This document shows positions 25,320-33,601 of a stretch of 64,000 nucleotides of DNA, one piece after another. The translations under genes and the position numbers were made by a program. The stretch is from Gemmatimonadota bacterium (GTDB lineage: Bacteria > Gemmatimonadota > Gemmatimonadetes > Palauibacterales > KS3-K002), in NCBI GenBank assembly GCA_020344215.1, contig CP070815.1, positions 3,747,471 to 3,811,470 of the forward strand, written 5' to 3'. The notes beneath the pieces are model-generated. The model ran no database searches, had not been told where the DNA came from, and saw only the letters and a list, made by a program, of their open reading frames with translations. Numbering within the stretch: position 1 is the first letter of the stretch; each line of letters opens with the position of its first letter.

Positions 25320-26714
25320 CTAGCGGGGCAGTCGCTCGGGTAGATCCGCCACCACGTAAGCCATCACCGCCATAGCCGCGACGCACTCCGCCATCTCGCG
25401 GGGGTCGAGCTTGTCGATCGTATCGGCTTCCGTGTGGTGGTACCAGAAGTACTTGTCGCCGTCCACGCGCAACCCCATCCCCGGCACACCTTTCCGCATG
25501 ATAGGACCGATGTCGGCGCCCCCACCGCCGCGCCGGACGTCGTCGGCGCCAATGGCCTCGAGCAGCGTGCCAATCTCGCGCACGATCTCGTAGGCGGCGG
25601 CGGAGCCGGTGAAGCCGAACCCTCGCGGCTTGAAGACTCCGGCGTCCGATTCGATGGCTAGAATGTGGTCGTCGAGCTCATCGAGATGTGCGTCGCGATA
25701 GGCGAGCGCGCCGCGCAGGCCGTTCTCCTCGTTGGTCCAGAGCACGACACGCACCGTGCGGCGCGGCCGCAGACCCAGATCGCGCATCAGCCGCACCGCC
25801 TCCCAGGCGGCGACGCTACCGCCGCCGTCGTCCATGGCTCCTGTGCCTAAATCCCACGAGTCGATGTGGCCGCCCGTCACGACGACTTGCTCGGGGTGCT
25901 GCCAACCGACGATCTCGCCGACGACGTTACGGGACCAGACATCGGGCAGCGTCTGCGCGTCCATCTTCAGGAGCACCTCGATCCGCTCACCGCGCTCCTG
26001 CATGCGCTGCAACATCTCAGCGTCCTCCACGGCAATCGCCGCGTGAGGGATCTGGGGCGCCCAGGGGTCGTAGAGCATCTGGCCGGTGTGCGGCGTGCGC
26101 AGGGAGAACGGAGTCACGGAGCGGATCAGGCTGGCAACAGCGCCGGCGCGGGCGGCGGCTATCGCGCCTTGCACCCGGTAGGTTACCGTTTCGCCGTAGC
26201 TGACAAAGGGTGCGTTCAGCAGCACGATCTTACCCTTCGCCTCGTGGCTGCGTGCTTCCAGCTCGTCGAAGCTCCGCACCACCAGCAGCTCGGCGCGGAC
26301 CCCCTCCGGCGACGTGCCGACGCTGCCGCCCAGCCCCAGCATCGGCAGCGCCTGGCGGCGCGGTGATATCAGCTCCAGCGATTCGCTACCGCGCACCCAG
26401 TGCGGCACCAGCACCGGCTCGCCGCGAACGTTCTCCAGGCCGTCGCTCTCCATCTCCGCCAGGATCCAGTCGAGCGCCCGCTCCAGGTTATCCGAGCCGC
26501 TGAACCGGTGGCCGAAGCGGTCGGTGAGCTGGGTGAGCCGCTTGTAGGCGGCGCTGTCCGCCAGGGCCGCGTCGATTAAACGCCGGGCGGCCTCGCCGTA
26601 CGCGTCGGCGATGGACGATACGGCGGGCCGGCTGGACTGAGCCGAGACTTCGGCGGGGAGGCCGGCGGCAGCCGCGAGACAGGAGAGCACGAGTGCGGTC
26701 GGCAGGAATCGCAT
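25320..26714 (-). CDS. Secreted M28-family zinc peptidase (carboxypeptidase Q-like)
   Basis: A 464-residue protein with a signal peptide ending near AEVSAQ, so periplasmic or secreted. Zinc-site motifs of the M28 family appear in order: GGHIDSWDLGTGAMDD, TNEENGLRGALAY (catalytic and binding Glu), IESDAG, and WYHHTEADT. A PA-like insert (ALPMLGLGGS...GKIVLLNAPF) precedes the catalytic domain. The full layout resembles plasma glutamate carboxypeptidase/carboxypeptidase Q. It is monocistronic with its own promoter at 26763-26791, and convergent with the CDGSH gene. Confidence 0.9.
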   Translation of the reverse strand: MRFLPTALVLSCLAAAAGLPAEVSAQSSRPAVSSIADAYGEAARRLIDAALADSAAYKRLTQLTDRFGHRFSGSDNLERALDWILAEMESDGLENVRGEPVLVPHWVRGSESLELISPRRQALPMLGLGGSVGTSPEGVRAELLVVRSFDELEARSHEAKGKIVLLNAPFVSYGETVTYRVQGAIAAARAGAVASLIRSVTPFSLRTPHTGQMLYDPWAPQIPHAAIAVEDAEMLQRMQERGERIEVLLKMDAQTLPDVWSRNVVGEIVGWQHPEQVVVTGGHIDSWDLGTGAMDDGGGSVAAWEAVRLMRDLGLRPRRTVRVVLWTNEENGLRGALAYRDAHLDELDDHILAIESDAGVFKPRGFGFTGSAAAYEIVREIGTLLEAIGADDVRRGGGGADIGPIMRKGVPGMGLRVDGDKYFWYHHTEADTIDKLDPREMAECVAAMAVMAYVVADLPERLPR

Positions 26715-26762
26715 GAAGATGTCGCCCTTCTTACCTCTACGTTGTCGTGGGAATGGTCGCCA

Positions 26763-26791
26763 AGTATGCCTAGATAGGTCGAGATTTTCAA
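26763..26791 (-). promoter_or_regulatory. Sigma-70-type promoter for the M28 peptidase
   Basis: On the minus strand TTGAAA (26791-26786), a 17-bp spacer and CATACT (26768-26763) lie about 50 bases before the ATG at 26714. Confidence 0.55.
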
Positions 26792-26893
26792 GGAAGGTAG
26801 AGTGGACTCGCCGGCGCCGGTCTTGTCACCCAACAGGTGGTGGGCAGTCTGCGGGCGCGACTATCCATGGGCCGGTCGGTCTAGAGGTTTTTG

Positions 26894-29209
26894 CTAGTGG
26901 GTCCAGACTACGATGACTCCGCAGCGGTCATCGAAACCGGCGAACCTGCCGGGAACTTCGATAGCGCTCTTGTAGACCTCGATGCCTGCGACGTCCATCG
27001 GGTGCACGACGTCGTCAATGCTCGTGTACCCGAGGAGCCGGATACCGTTGAGATAGATCGTGGGCGGGCAGCGCCCGCGTGCCATCTCGATGTCATACCC
27101 GCTGAACGCCCGCGGACGAGCATGCACGCCGGGGATCTCTCCAATCAGTTGGCTTATCCAGAAGGGCCGCCGACTCTCGATCTCTTCCCGAGTGATGAAG
27201 TCTCCCCAGCCCCGGTCCAAGCGCTCGTAGAAGCCGCGCATCTTGGGCCGCAACGGCCTGCGCTGTATGACGACGGTGAGCGGTTCCAGCTCGATCGGGC
27301 GCATCGCCAGCCGCACCTCCAGGCCGACGATCTCCCCTCCCCGCAGAAGGACGCTGTCGGATCGCGCACCGTACGCCAGGTGATCGAGCACCAGCTTGTG
27401 GTATCCGGGCTCTACGCTTGCGAACACGAAGCGGCCGTCGTAATCCGTTAATGTCCGCAGTCCTGCTTCCTCGAGGTGCACGTCCACGTCCACAACAGGA
27501 CGGAGAGTGTGGGCGTCGAGCACTTGGCCAACGAGCCGGGTGGGCCCGCCCCGCCCCGTCTCCATCACCCGGGTCACGAGGCCCTCCTCCGGCACCAGCG
27601 CCACGCTCAGGTCGCGGCGCAGCAGGCGGCCTGGCCCCGGCGACTCGAGGCTGACTCGGGCACCGGTGCGGCCGGCCGCCTCCGCCTCCAAAGTGAGCGG
27701 CACGTCGGGCGGAAGACTGCAGAAACGATACGTACCGCTCGCGTCGGTCGACGCACGGGCTACCCTGGACCAGCGGGCCACCACCTTGGCACCGGGCAAC
27801 GGCACGCCGCTCAGCGAGTCGCTGACCAGGCCTGTCACAATCGCAGCGCCATCAGCCCGTTCATCTTCCGGACAAAGCGCGGCAAGCGCCGCCGCCTGGC
27901 CGAGCACGTCCAGCTGCACGCTGATCTCACCGCCGCCCGTGACCAGCACGGTCCGTAGCTCCGGCACGATCCCGAGCCCCTCGAGGTCCGTAAGTGATAC
28001 CTCTACCCCGTATGTTCCTTCCAGCAGCCGCTCGATGCGGAACCGGCCCAGCGCGTCGGTCGTGTCGGCGTGCGACGTGCCTGCCAGACGTACCTCCGCC
28101 CCGGCCAACGGTGCACCGCCCGCAGCGTCCACAACCGTGCCGACGAGCGCTCTCTGCGGCGCCCGCGCCAGCGGCGTCCCGTCGATCCCGTAGACGGCCG
28201 TAGCCTCCGCCCCCTCCTCGAGGATTGCCAGCAATCGCACGTCTTCGCCGGCCAGCATCACCGGCATGCGGATGTGCCAGCGCTCGATGATCCAAGCCCC
28301 CGTGGTCAGCCGCCGGAAGTCGATGCGGCCGCCGGGCTCGGCATCCGGTACGTTGAACGGTAGCGCTGTGTAGCGGAACTCCAGGCGCCGGAGCTCTGCC
28401 GTGGCGCGGTTCACCCAGAGCACTCCCTTAAGGTCTGGCGGCCCGCCTTCTGCGGCGGGCTGGAAGCCAAGCCCCAGCCAAAGCGGGCTCTCGCCGGCCT
28501 GGACCGTGAAGCAGTGTGCTTCCCGGAATTCCTCCGACAGCAGCACCCGCGGGTCCGGCCCGTGGTACACGTAGCCTCCGTCCGGCTCCGCTTGCACGTA
28601 GCCTCGTGCCGCTAGCTCCGGCGCCGTCAGGCCCGTGAACGTTTGGCCACCGGTCTGCTCCCACGAGCTGGTCTCCTGCCGCGCGATCCGCTGGGTTGTC
28701 GGCTCCAGCTCCCGCCCGTAGCGGGTGACCTGGACCCGCGGGGGCGCCAGTCGGCCCGTCCAGACCGTGATCGCCAGGGCCTTTCTTATCTCCTCCCAAA
28801 GAAGCGCCGTGGCGAAGGTATCCTTCGGGTCACCGACGCAGCTCGGTTCGGCGGACGTCCCCAGGGCGGCGAGGTCGAGGGGCCGCGGCGGAACCTCGAC
28901 GCGGTAGCCGAGCTGCTCGTCTGCTTCGAACTCGAGCGCGCCCGTGAGAATAGGGTGATGTCCGATCCGTTCCACGCGCAGCTGGTACGGGCCTGCGGCA
29001 GGGGCCCGGAGGAGGAAGAGGCCGGCGCTGTCGCTCAGGAAGGCGTCGACTTCGGCGCCCCGCTCGTCCAGCAGAACCACGAAGGCGCCGGCGACGGGCG
29101 CATCGCCGTCTTCTTCCACCAGCTCGCCGAGGATCGTTTGCGCGTAGAGGGGCGCGGCACCCAAGAGGAGGGGTACAGCAGCAAACCACAAGATCGGTGC
29201 CGACCGCAT
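26894..29209 (-). CDS. Carboxypeptidase-regulatory-repeat protein with TonB plug-like end
   Basis: A 771-residue exported protein; the signal peptide ends at LYAQ. It contains at least four CarboxypepD-regulatory-like (Ig-type) repeats: around residues 25-105, 350-425, 455-530 and 555-630. Each shows a G-x-V-xDA...PLxGAxV...TDxxGRF pattern. The last roughly 120 residues look like a TonB-receptor plug (IGEIPGVHARP, PPTIYLNGIRL, IEVYKSAIEVPGRF, CGVIVVWT), but the protein stops there with no 22-strand barrel. A region near residues 105-340 is not assigned. It may be a periplasmic scaffold in nutrient uptake; function unknown. The SD site is GAAGGTG. Confidence 0.8.
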   Translation of the reverse strand: MRSAPILWFAAVPLLLGAAPLYAQTILGELVEEDGDAPVAGAFVVLLDERGAEVDAFLSDSAGLFLLRAPAAGPYQLRVERIGHHPILTGALEFEADEQLGYRVEVPPRPLDLAALGTSAEPSCVGDPKDTFATALLWEEIRKALAITVWTGRLAPPRVQVTRYGRELEPTTQRIARQETSSWEQTGGQTFTGLTAPELAARGYVQAEPDGGYVYHGPDPRVLLSEEFREAHCFTVQAGESPLWLGLGFQPAAEGGPPDLKGVLWVNRATAELRRLEFRYTALPFNVPDAEPGGRIDFRRLTTGAWIIERWHIRMPVMLAGEDVRLLAILEEGAEATAVYGIDGTPLARAPQRALVGTVVDAAGGAPLAGAEVRLAGTSHADTTDALGRFRIERLLEGTYGVEVSLTDLEGLGIVPELRTVLVTGGGEISVQLDVLGQAAALAALCPEDERADGAAIVTGLVSDSLSGVPLPGAKVVARWSRVARASTDASGTYRFCSLPPDVPLTLEAEAAGRTGARVSLESPGPGRLLRRDLSVALVPEEGLVTRVMETGRGGPTRLVGQVLDAHTLRPVVDVDVHLEEAGLRTLTDYDGRFVFASVEPGYHKLVLDHLAYGARSDSVLLRGGEIVGLEVRLAMRPIELEPLTVVIQRRPLRPKMRGFYERLDRGWGDFITREEIESRRPFWISQLIGEIPGVHARPRAFSGYDIEMARGRCPPTIYLNGIRLLGYTSIDDVVHPMDVAGIEVYKSAIEVPGRFAGFDDRCGVIVVWTH

Positions 29210-29280
29210 GAGACACCTTCACAGCCGGGAGTCAACCGGACCCGGTAGCTACCGGCCTGCCGTCACGGGATGGCGAAGCC

Positions 29281-29309
29281 ATAATAGCGTCGGCTGTGAG
29301 CGAGGTAAA
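29281..29309 (-). promoter_or_regulatory. Sigma-70-type promoter for the plug-domain protein
   Basis: On the minus strand TTTACC (29309-29304), a 17-bp spacer and TATTAT (29286-29281) lie about 70 bases before the ATG at 29209. Confidence 0.5.
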
Positions 29310-29388
29310 GCCGTTCTGCCTAGATTGTCTGCCTGCCCCTCAGCGATGACGCCCGATTCAACCGATGACCTCAACCCAGAGGTGGGCT

Positions 29389-30189
29389 ATGCGATCGGTA
29401 ACCTTGACGTTGGGGCTGGTGACGGTTCTCGCCAGCACGGGCTTTGCCCAGCATTCGCGACATCTGAACGAGCTGAACTGGATGGAGGTGGAAGAGCTGG
29501 TGCCGGCGCGTATTCAGACGGTGTTCCTCGCGGTAGGAACGGTCGAGGCGCACGGCGTCGGGCCGAACGGGGCCGATAACCTGGTGCCCGAGGCACTAGC
29601 CGAGCACCTGGCCGAGGAGCTGGACGGGCTCATCGCGCCGACTATCTCGTACGGCGTGAACACGCACCTCGACGAGTACGCGGGGACGTTCGGGATTACA
29701 GCCGAGCTGCTTGAGGCGCTGGCGAAGCAGGTGTTCGTCGGCCTGTCGAAGAACGGGGTCAGCAACATCATTGTGCTGAACGGGCATGGCCCGAACTTCG
29801 AGCCGTTGAACAGTGCGGCGCTCGAGGTCTTTCGAGAGACCGACGCCCGGATACTGGTCATCAATTGGTGGAGCGCCACCGCCGATGTGGTGGAGGAGGT
29901 CTGGGGTGAGCAGGGCGGCCACGCCGGTCTGAACGAGAACGCGGCGCTCATGGTGGTGGCGCCGGACGCAGTGCATCCCGAGCGCTACCGTGCGGAGCAG
30001 GCGACGCCCTACAATACGGACGTCTGGCGCGCCTATCCGTTCCCGACGACTATCGGGCTCTACGCGCCCGGCGAAGGCTACCTCGACTTCGATCGCGAGA
30101 AGGCGGAGCGATACTTCGAGCGCGTGAAGGAGGAGATGCTGGCGATCGTCGGCGACGTGATCGCGAAGTGGGAGGCGGGCGGCCGCTAG
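29389..30189 (+). CDS. Secreted creatininase-family amidohydrolase
   Basis: A 266-residue protein of the creatininase superfamily, whose members hydrolyse cyclic amides (creatinine, FAPy and mycofactocin-type substrates) at a dinuclear metal site. The metal ligands are visible in VGTVEAHGVGPNGADN, in VLNGHGPN and in GGHAGLNENAAL. The start at 29389 follows an AGAGGTGGG site and gives a signal peptide ending at GFAQ, so the protein is periplasmic, unusual for the family. An upstream ATG at 29365 lacks a ribosome site. The substrate is unknown. Confidence 0.85.
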   Translation: MRSVTLTLGLVTVLASTGFAQHSRHLNELNWMEVEELVPARIQTVFLAVGTVEAHGVGPNGADNLVPEALAEHLAEELDGLIAPTISYGVNTHLDEYAGTFGITAELLEALAKQVFVGLSKNGVSNIIVLNGHGPNFEPLNSAALEVFRETDARILVINWWSATADVVEEVWGEQGGHAGLNENAALMVVAPDAVHPERYRAEQATPYNTDVWRAYPFPTTIGLYAPGEGYLDFDREKAERYFERVKEEMLAIVGDVIAKWEAGGR

Positions 30190-30248
30190 CGCCGGCGCCG
30201 GCCGGGGCAAGGTGCGGTTGTCAACGCGAACAGACTGAGTGAGTTCTC

Positions 30249-31475
30249 GTGTCGGAAGAACGCCCGTGGTCGGGCCGTCGCCCGTTTGTTGGCAGAGTCG
30301 GTCTCCTGGAGGCGCTCATCCGCGAAGTGGATGAGACGGTGGGCGGGCGCGGTCGCGCCGTGTTCGTGCTGGGCCCTGCAGGGTCGGGTAAAACGGCTAC
30401 CCTGGGCCTCTTTCAGGAGGAAGCGTTCCGCAGACATCGGGCGCTCAAGGCGGAGTACGTCGATTGCGAGGCCTCTGGCGCCAGGACCTGGGCGGAGCTG
30501 GCGGAGCTCTTCACCCGTGGGCACCGGCTGAAACGCTCCGCGCGCAACGTGGCCATGGAGTGGCTCGACGTTACGGTGATCGGAGCGATCATCACCGCCA
30601 TCTACAGGACGGTCGAGGCGGTTCGCACGGGGCGGGTTCCCGAGCGTCGCCGCAGGCGTTCGCGGAAGCAGGCTAGCGACTCGGCGGTCGAGGCGGTGCG
30701 ACTTCTGACGCGTCACGGTCCGCTCGAGCCGCGCCTCATGATCCTCGACAGCCTGGAGCGCGGCGACGATGAGGACCTGGCGGGCACGTTCGCGCTGCTG
30801 AGACGGCTGCCGGAGACCCGCACGCTCTTCGTCGCGGCGACACGGACGACCGACGGGCGACCGCCGGCGGCGATAGACGATCTGATCCGAGAGGGCGAGC
30901 GGCTCGGTCACGTGCGCCGGTTGGATGTGCCGGGTCTCACGCTGGAGGAGATGAGGGACGCCGTCGCTGGCGCCACGCGGGCCGCGGTTCCCGACGATTG
31001 GATCGCTTGGCTGGCGGACGAGAGCCGTGGGTTGCCTGGTGCGCTCTGGGCTGCGCTGGGGAAGTTGGAGGAGGAGGGTGCGCTCCGGAAGTCGGGGCGC
31101 CGCTGGGTCTGGGAGGGTGCACCGCCGCAGAGCGAGACCCTTGCGGTCCAGCAACAGACGGCGACCGCGATTCGGGGTGAGGATCGGTGTGTGCTGGCCT
31201 TGGCCGCCGCCCTTGGGCCGGTCTTCCACTCCACTGTGCTCGCCGAGCTGGCTGGCGTGCCCGAGCTCGAGCTGGAGGATCGGCTCGCACGCTGGTGCCG
31301 GGCCGGTCTCGTGGTGTACCGCGGCGAGTGCGGCAGCGGTGCACAGATCGCCAGCGAGTACGCGTTTCGCGATACCAGCGATGCCGAGGCGCTGGCGGCG
31401 GAATGGTCCGAGAATCAGCGGTCCGAGCTCAGGTCGCGGGCTCAGGAGGTCAGGGGGCGGCTGGGGCTGGCGTGA
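30249..31475 (+). CDS. AAA/STAND-type ATPase without effector domain
   Basis: A 408-residue cytoplasmic P-loop ATPase. Walker A is GPAGSGKT (about residues 41-48) and a Walker B-like LMILDSLERGDD lies near 160-171. It is followed by an arginine-containing sensor region (TRTTDGRP) and winged-helix-like C-terminal segments (LVVYRGECG). A strongly basic stretch (RRRRRSRKQ) lies near residue 137. It resembles the orc1/MalT-like ATPase core but has neither TPRs nor a DNA-binding domain. The start is GTG 30249. A larger ATPase-TPR paralogue is at 33602. Its partner is unknown. Confidence 0.75.
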   Translation: MSEERPWSGRRPFVGRVGLLEALIREVDETVGGRGRAVFVLGPAGSGKTATLGLFQEEAFRRHRALKAEYVDCEASGARTWAELAELFTRGHRLKRSARNVAMEWLDVTVIGAIITAIYRTVEAVRTGRVPERRRRRSRKQASDSAVEAVRLLTRHGPLEPRLMILDSLERGDDEDLAGTFALLRRLPETRTLFVAATRTTDGRPPAAIDDLIREGERLGHVRRLDVPGLTLEEMRDAVAGATRAAVPDDWIAWLADESRGLPGALWAALGKLEEEGALRKSGRRWVWEGAPPQSETLAVQQQTATAIRGEDRCVLALAAALGPVFHSTVLAELAGVPELELEDRLARWCRAGLVVYRGECGSGAQIASEYAFRDTSDAEALAAEWSENQRSELRSRAQEVRGRLGLA

Positions 31476-31830
31476 GCCCGATACCCAAATGCGGCCCTCT
31501 TGACAAACAGACGTGCGGGCCGGAAAGTGTAAGGGACTATACTGTACAAGACCTGGGAGCGTCCGACGCCGTGGCGGGGGCGCCACGGGTTCGTCGGGCA
31601 GAGGAGTGACGCGCCGCTTTGTCCCGCCAGCGCAGTCCGACTAGAGAACAGCGGAAGTGTATGCTCTTGCCCAATTTCCGAGGCCAGCGCGACGGTAGAG
31701 TTACGTCATGGCCGGGCGCCTCCGGCGCCGGGCCTCGGTGTGTGTCTTGCTGTGAGCTTGTGGTGGCGGCGGACGGGATGATGCGGTAGTCCGAGCACCT
31801 CGAACCAGCCCCCGGCTGACGGAGGTAAGC
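31476..31830 (+). other. Gene-free gap with strong hairpins
   Basis: No gene is visible in these 355 bases. TTGACA (31500-31505) is followed by CGTGCGGGCC (31512-31521), a pair of words that recurs at 33549-33567 ahead of the large ATPase. A TATACT lies at 31538-31543, but with the TTGACA it would need a 32-base spacer. A long hairpin at 31563-31597 and a GGCGCC-rich hairpin near 31714-31729 follow. The last 15 bases hold the ribosome site of the next gene. Confidence 0.5.
31563..31597 (+). terminator. Long GC hairpin
   Basis: CCGACG-CCGTGGCG, loop GGGG, CGCCACGG, a three-base bulge, then CGTCGG make a 14-bp stem. No T tract follows. It may end the upstream ATPase transcript or be a structured leader element. 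Confidence 0.45.
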
Positions 31831-33429
31831 ATGAGATGGCGCTCCCCCGCCAAGGTCCCCGCGGTCTTGCTGGCTCTGGCAGTGACGGCAGCGGCCGCGA
31901 TTTCGTTCACGAATTGCACCGATAACCCACCCGACGAGGCAAGCTACAGCCCGACAGCACCGCAATTGGCTGTGGTATCGCCTTGCACGTCGACGCCCTG
32001 CGTGAGGGTGACGGTGTCGTTCAAGGGCGGTGATCCGCCGACGGTGCCTGTGGTGGTGACTCTGGTACACGTGAAGACGCAGGACGGCGGCCCGGGTGTC
32101 GGGCCCTTCGACGAACTCGGAGAGCCGTTGATGCTTGAGACCGATCCCGCAACCGGGGTGATTACGTTCCAGCCCGACGGTGTGAACGGGCGGACGTTGC
32201 TCCCCGGCTACTACTGCGGGCACGCGCGCCCGCTGACGGCGGTCTCGGTGGCGACCGGTGGCCCGGGCGGGACGTTCGTCGTCCCCAACGCCGAGGCGCC
32301 GCCGCAGGAGGCGGCGAAGTACATCGGTGTGATCGCGACAGCGCGAGGACGCGAGTCGGTTCTCAACGGTCCGAACTACATCGACTGTCTGCGAGACCCG
32401 CCGCTAGTGGTGACAGAGTCGAGTACGCTGAACCTGTCCTGGACGATGAACGCGGCCACGGCGTCGCTGGATGTGCTCTGCCGTTTCTTCGACGGGGCGA
32501 CCGAGAATGATTGCGCCACGTGGGCGATCTACGATCTGAGCGAGCTACTGGGGACCGAGGATGAGCCGGCGTGGTGGAAGGACCGCCTGGAGGAAGGGGT
32601 GAAGCCCGGCCTCCTGGTCTCGGCGGCACGCGCCAATGCGAGTCGGCTCTACGGTCTGCCGCTCGATGAACTCGTGCAGGTCGAGGCGGCGCTCGAGATC
32701 TGGCATACTGGAGACAACAACGAGGAGTTCACCGCTTCGCTCAAGGATAAGCCGACACCCAAAGCCAACAAGAAGTCGAGCACATCGCAGTCGGCGACTG
32801 CCTTCATGGACCCTCTGGTCTGCGTGGATTACACCGAACCGGACGAGCCGGAAGGTGACGCCACGTCTGGGATCGACTTCTTGACTGTCCACGACGGCTA
32901 TCTGGGCAAGCTTCCGCTCGACGGTGCGACATTTGTGGTGAACCCGTACCGCACAGCAGCCTGGTACAACCAGTTGGATTTGGGCGGCAGCCAGAACGTC
33001 AAGATACACATGCGGTTCAAGCCGAATCCCGACAGCCCGATTCCCGAGGACCCGACGCTCCCGGAGACGATCAGTCGGCAGTTCACCGTTGACTTCTCCG
33101 GGTGCCCGAATAGTCAGCCGTCCCCTGCCTTGATCGAGGACGAGGTGGTCACGGTGAGGGTCGAATGCCGCACCCAGAACGATTCGACTCGCGTGACCTG
33201 GTCGTTCGGGGTGCTGGGCAGTCGGACGATGGAGTACCGGCTGGAGGTCGTGCCCGAACCCGGTGCTCCCGGCGCACAGTACGACACGCATCCGGGGCCG
33301 GCGCGCTCAGGCGAGGGTGTCGACCGGGCGATGAGGTACGTGGGGTATACGAGCGGTGCCTGCCCGTTGGCGCAGAGCACGATAAGCCAGCTCCAGAGCA
33401 ACGACCCCAAGTGGGCGATCCCTAACTGA
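31831..33429 (+). CDS. Secreted protein of unknown function
   Basis: A 532-residue exported protein that I do not recognise. A basic N-terminus and hydrophobic core (about residues 10-25) form a signal peptide. Cys29 in FTNC is not a standard lipobox. The mature part is rich in beta-strand patterns, Pro, Asp and Thr, with about ten cysteines (for example STPCVRVTV, YYCGH, DVLCRFFDG, SGCPNSQ, SGACPLAQ) that could form disulfides. The start has an excellent GGAGG site. A strong terminator follows at 33437. Between two ATPase genes but with its own leader, it appears monocistronic. Confidence 0.75.
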   Translation: MRWRSPAKVPAVLLALAVTAAAAISFTNCTDNPPDEASYSPTAPQLAVVSPCTSTPCVRVTVSFKGGDPPTVPVVVTLVHVKTQDGGPGVGPFDELGEPLMLETDPATGVITFQPDGVNGRTLLPGYYCGHARPLTAVSVATGGPGGTFVVPNAEAPPQEAAKYIGVIATARGRESVLNGPNYIDCLRDPPLVVTESSTLNLSWTMNAATASLDVLCRFFDGATENDCATWAIYDLSELLGTEDEPAWWKDRLEEGVKPGLLVSAARANASRLYGLPLDELVQVEAALEIWHTGDNNEEFTASLKDKPTPKANKKSSTSQSATAFMDPLVCVDYTEPDEPEGDATSGIDFLTVHDGYLGKLPLDGATFVVNPYRTAAWYNQLDLGGSQNVKIHMRFKPNPDSPIPEDPTLPETISRQFTVDFSGCPNSQPSPALIEDEVVTVRVECRTQNDSTRVTWSFGVLGSRTMEYRLEVVPEPGAPGAQYDTHPGPARSGEGVDRAMRYVGYTSGACPLAQSTISQLQSNDPKWAIPN

Positions 33430-33436
33430 CGCTGCC

Positions 33437-33471
33437 GCGGGGTGCGCCGAGTCTGTCTCGGGGCACCCCGC
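33437..33471 (+). terminator. Strong terminator-like hairpin
   Basis: GCGGGGTGC and CCGAG pair with CTCGG and GCACCCCGC around a TCTGT loop, with one internal mismatch. It starts 8 bases after the stop of the secreted protein gene. Only a short CGTCTCT follows, so it is either weakly intrinsic or acts as a 3'-end stabiliser. Confidence 0.65.
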
Positions 33472-33601
33472 CGTCTCTCACCGGCGCCGGCTGGCCGTCA
33501 GCCGTGTCTCCCACCCAGATTACCGCAGGTTCGAGGGGCCGTTACGGATTGACAGTTCGTGCGGGCCCTGACTTCCTGGCAAACCGTAGGGTGCTCTAGC
33601 C

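Noticed and set aside
31500-31543. TTGACA...TATACT as a promoter
   Set aside because: The spacer would be 32 bp, far outside the workable range.
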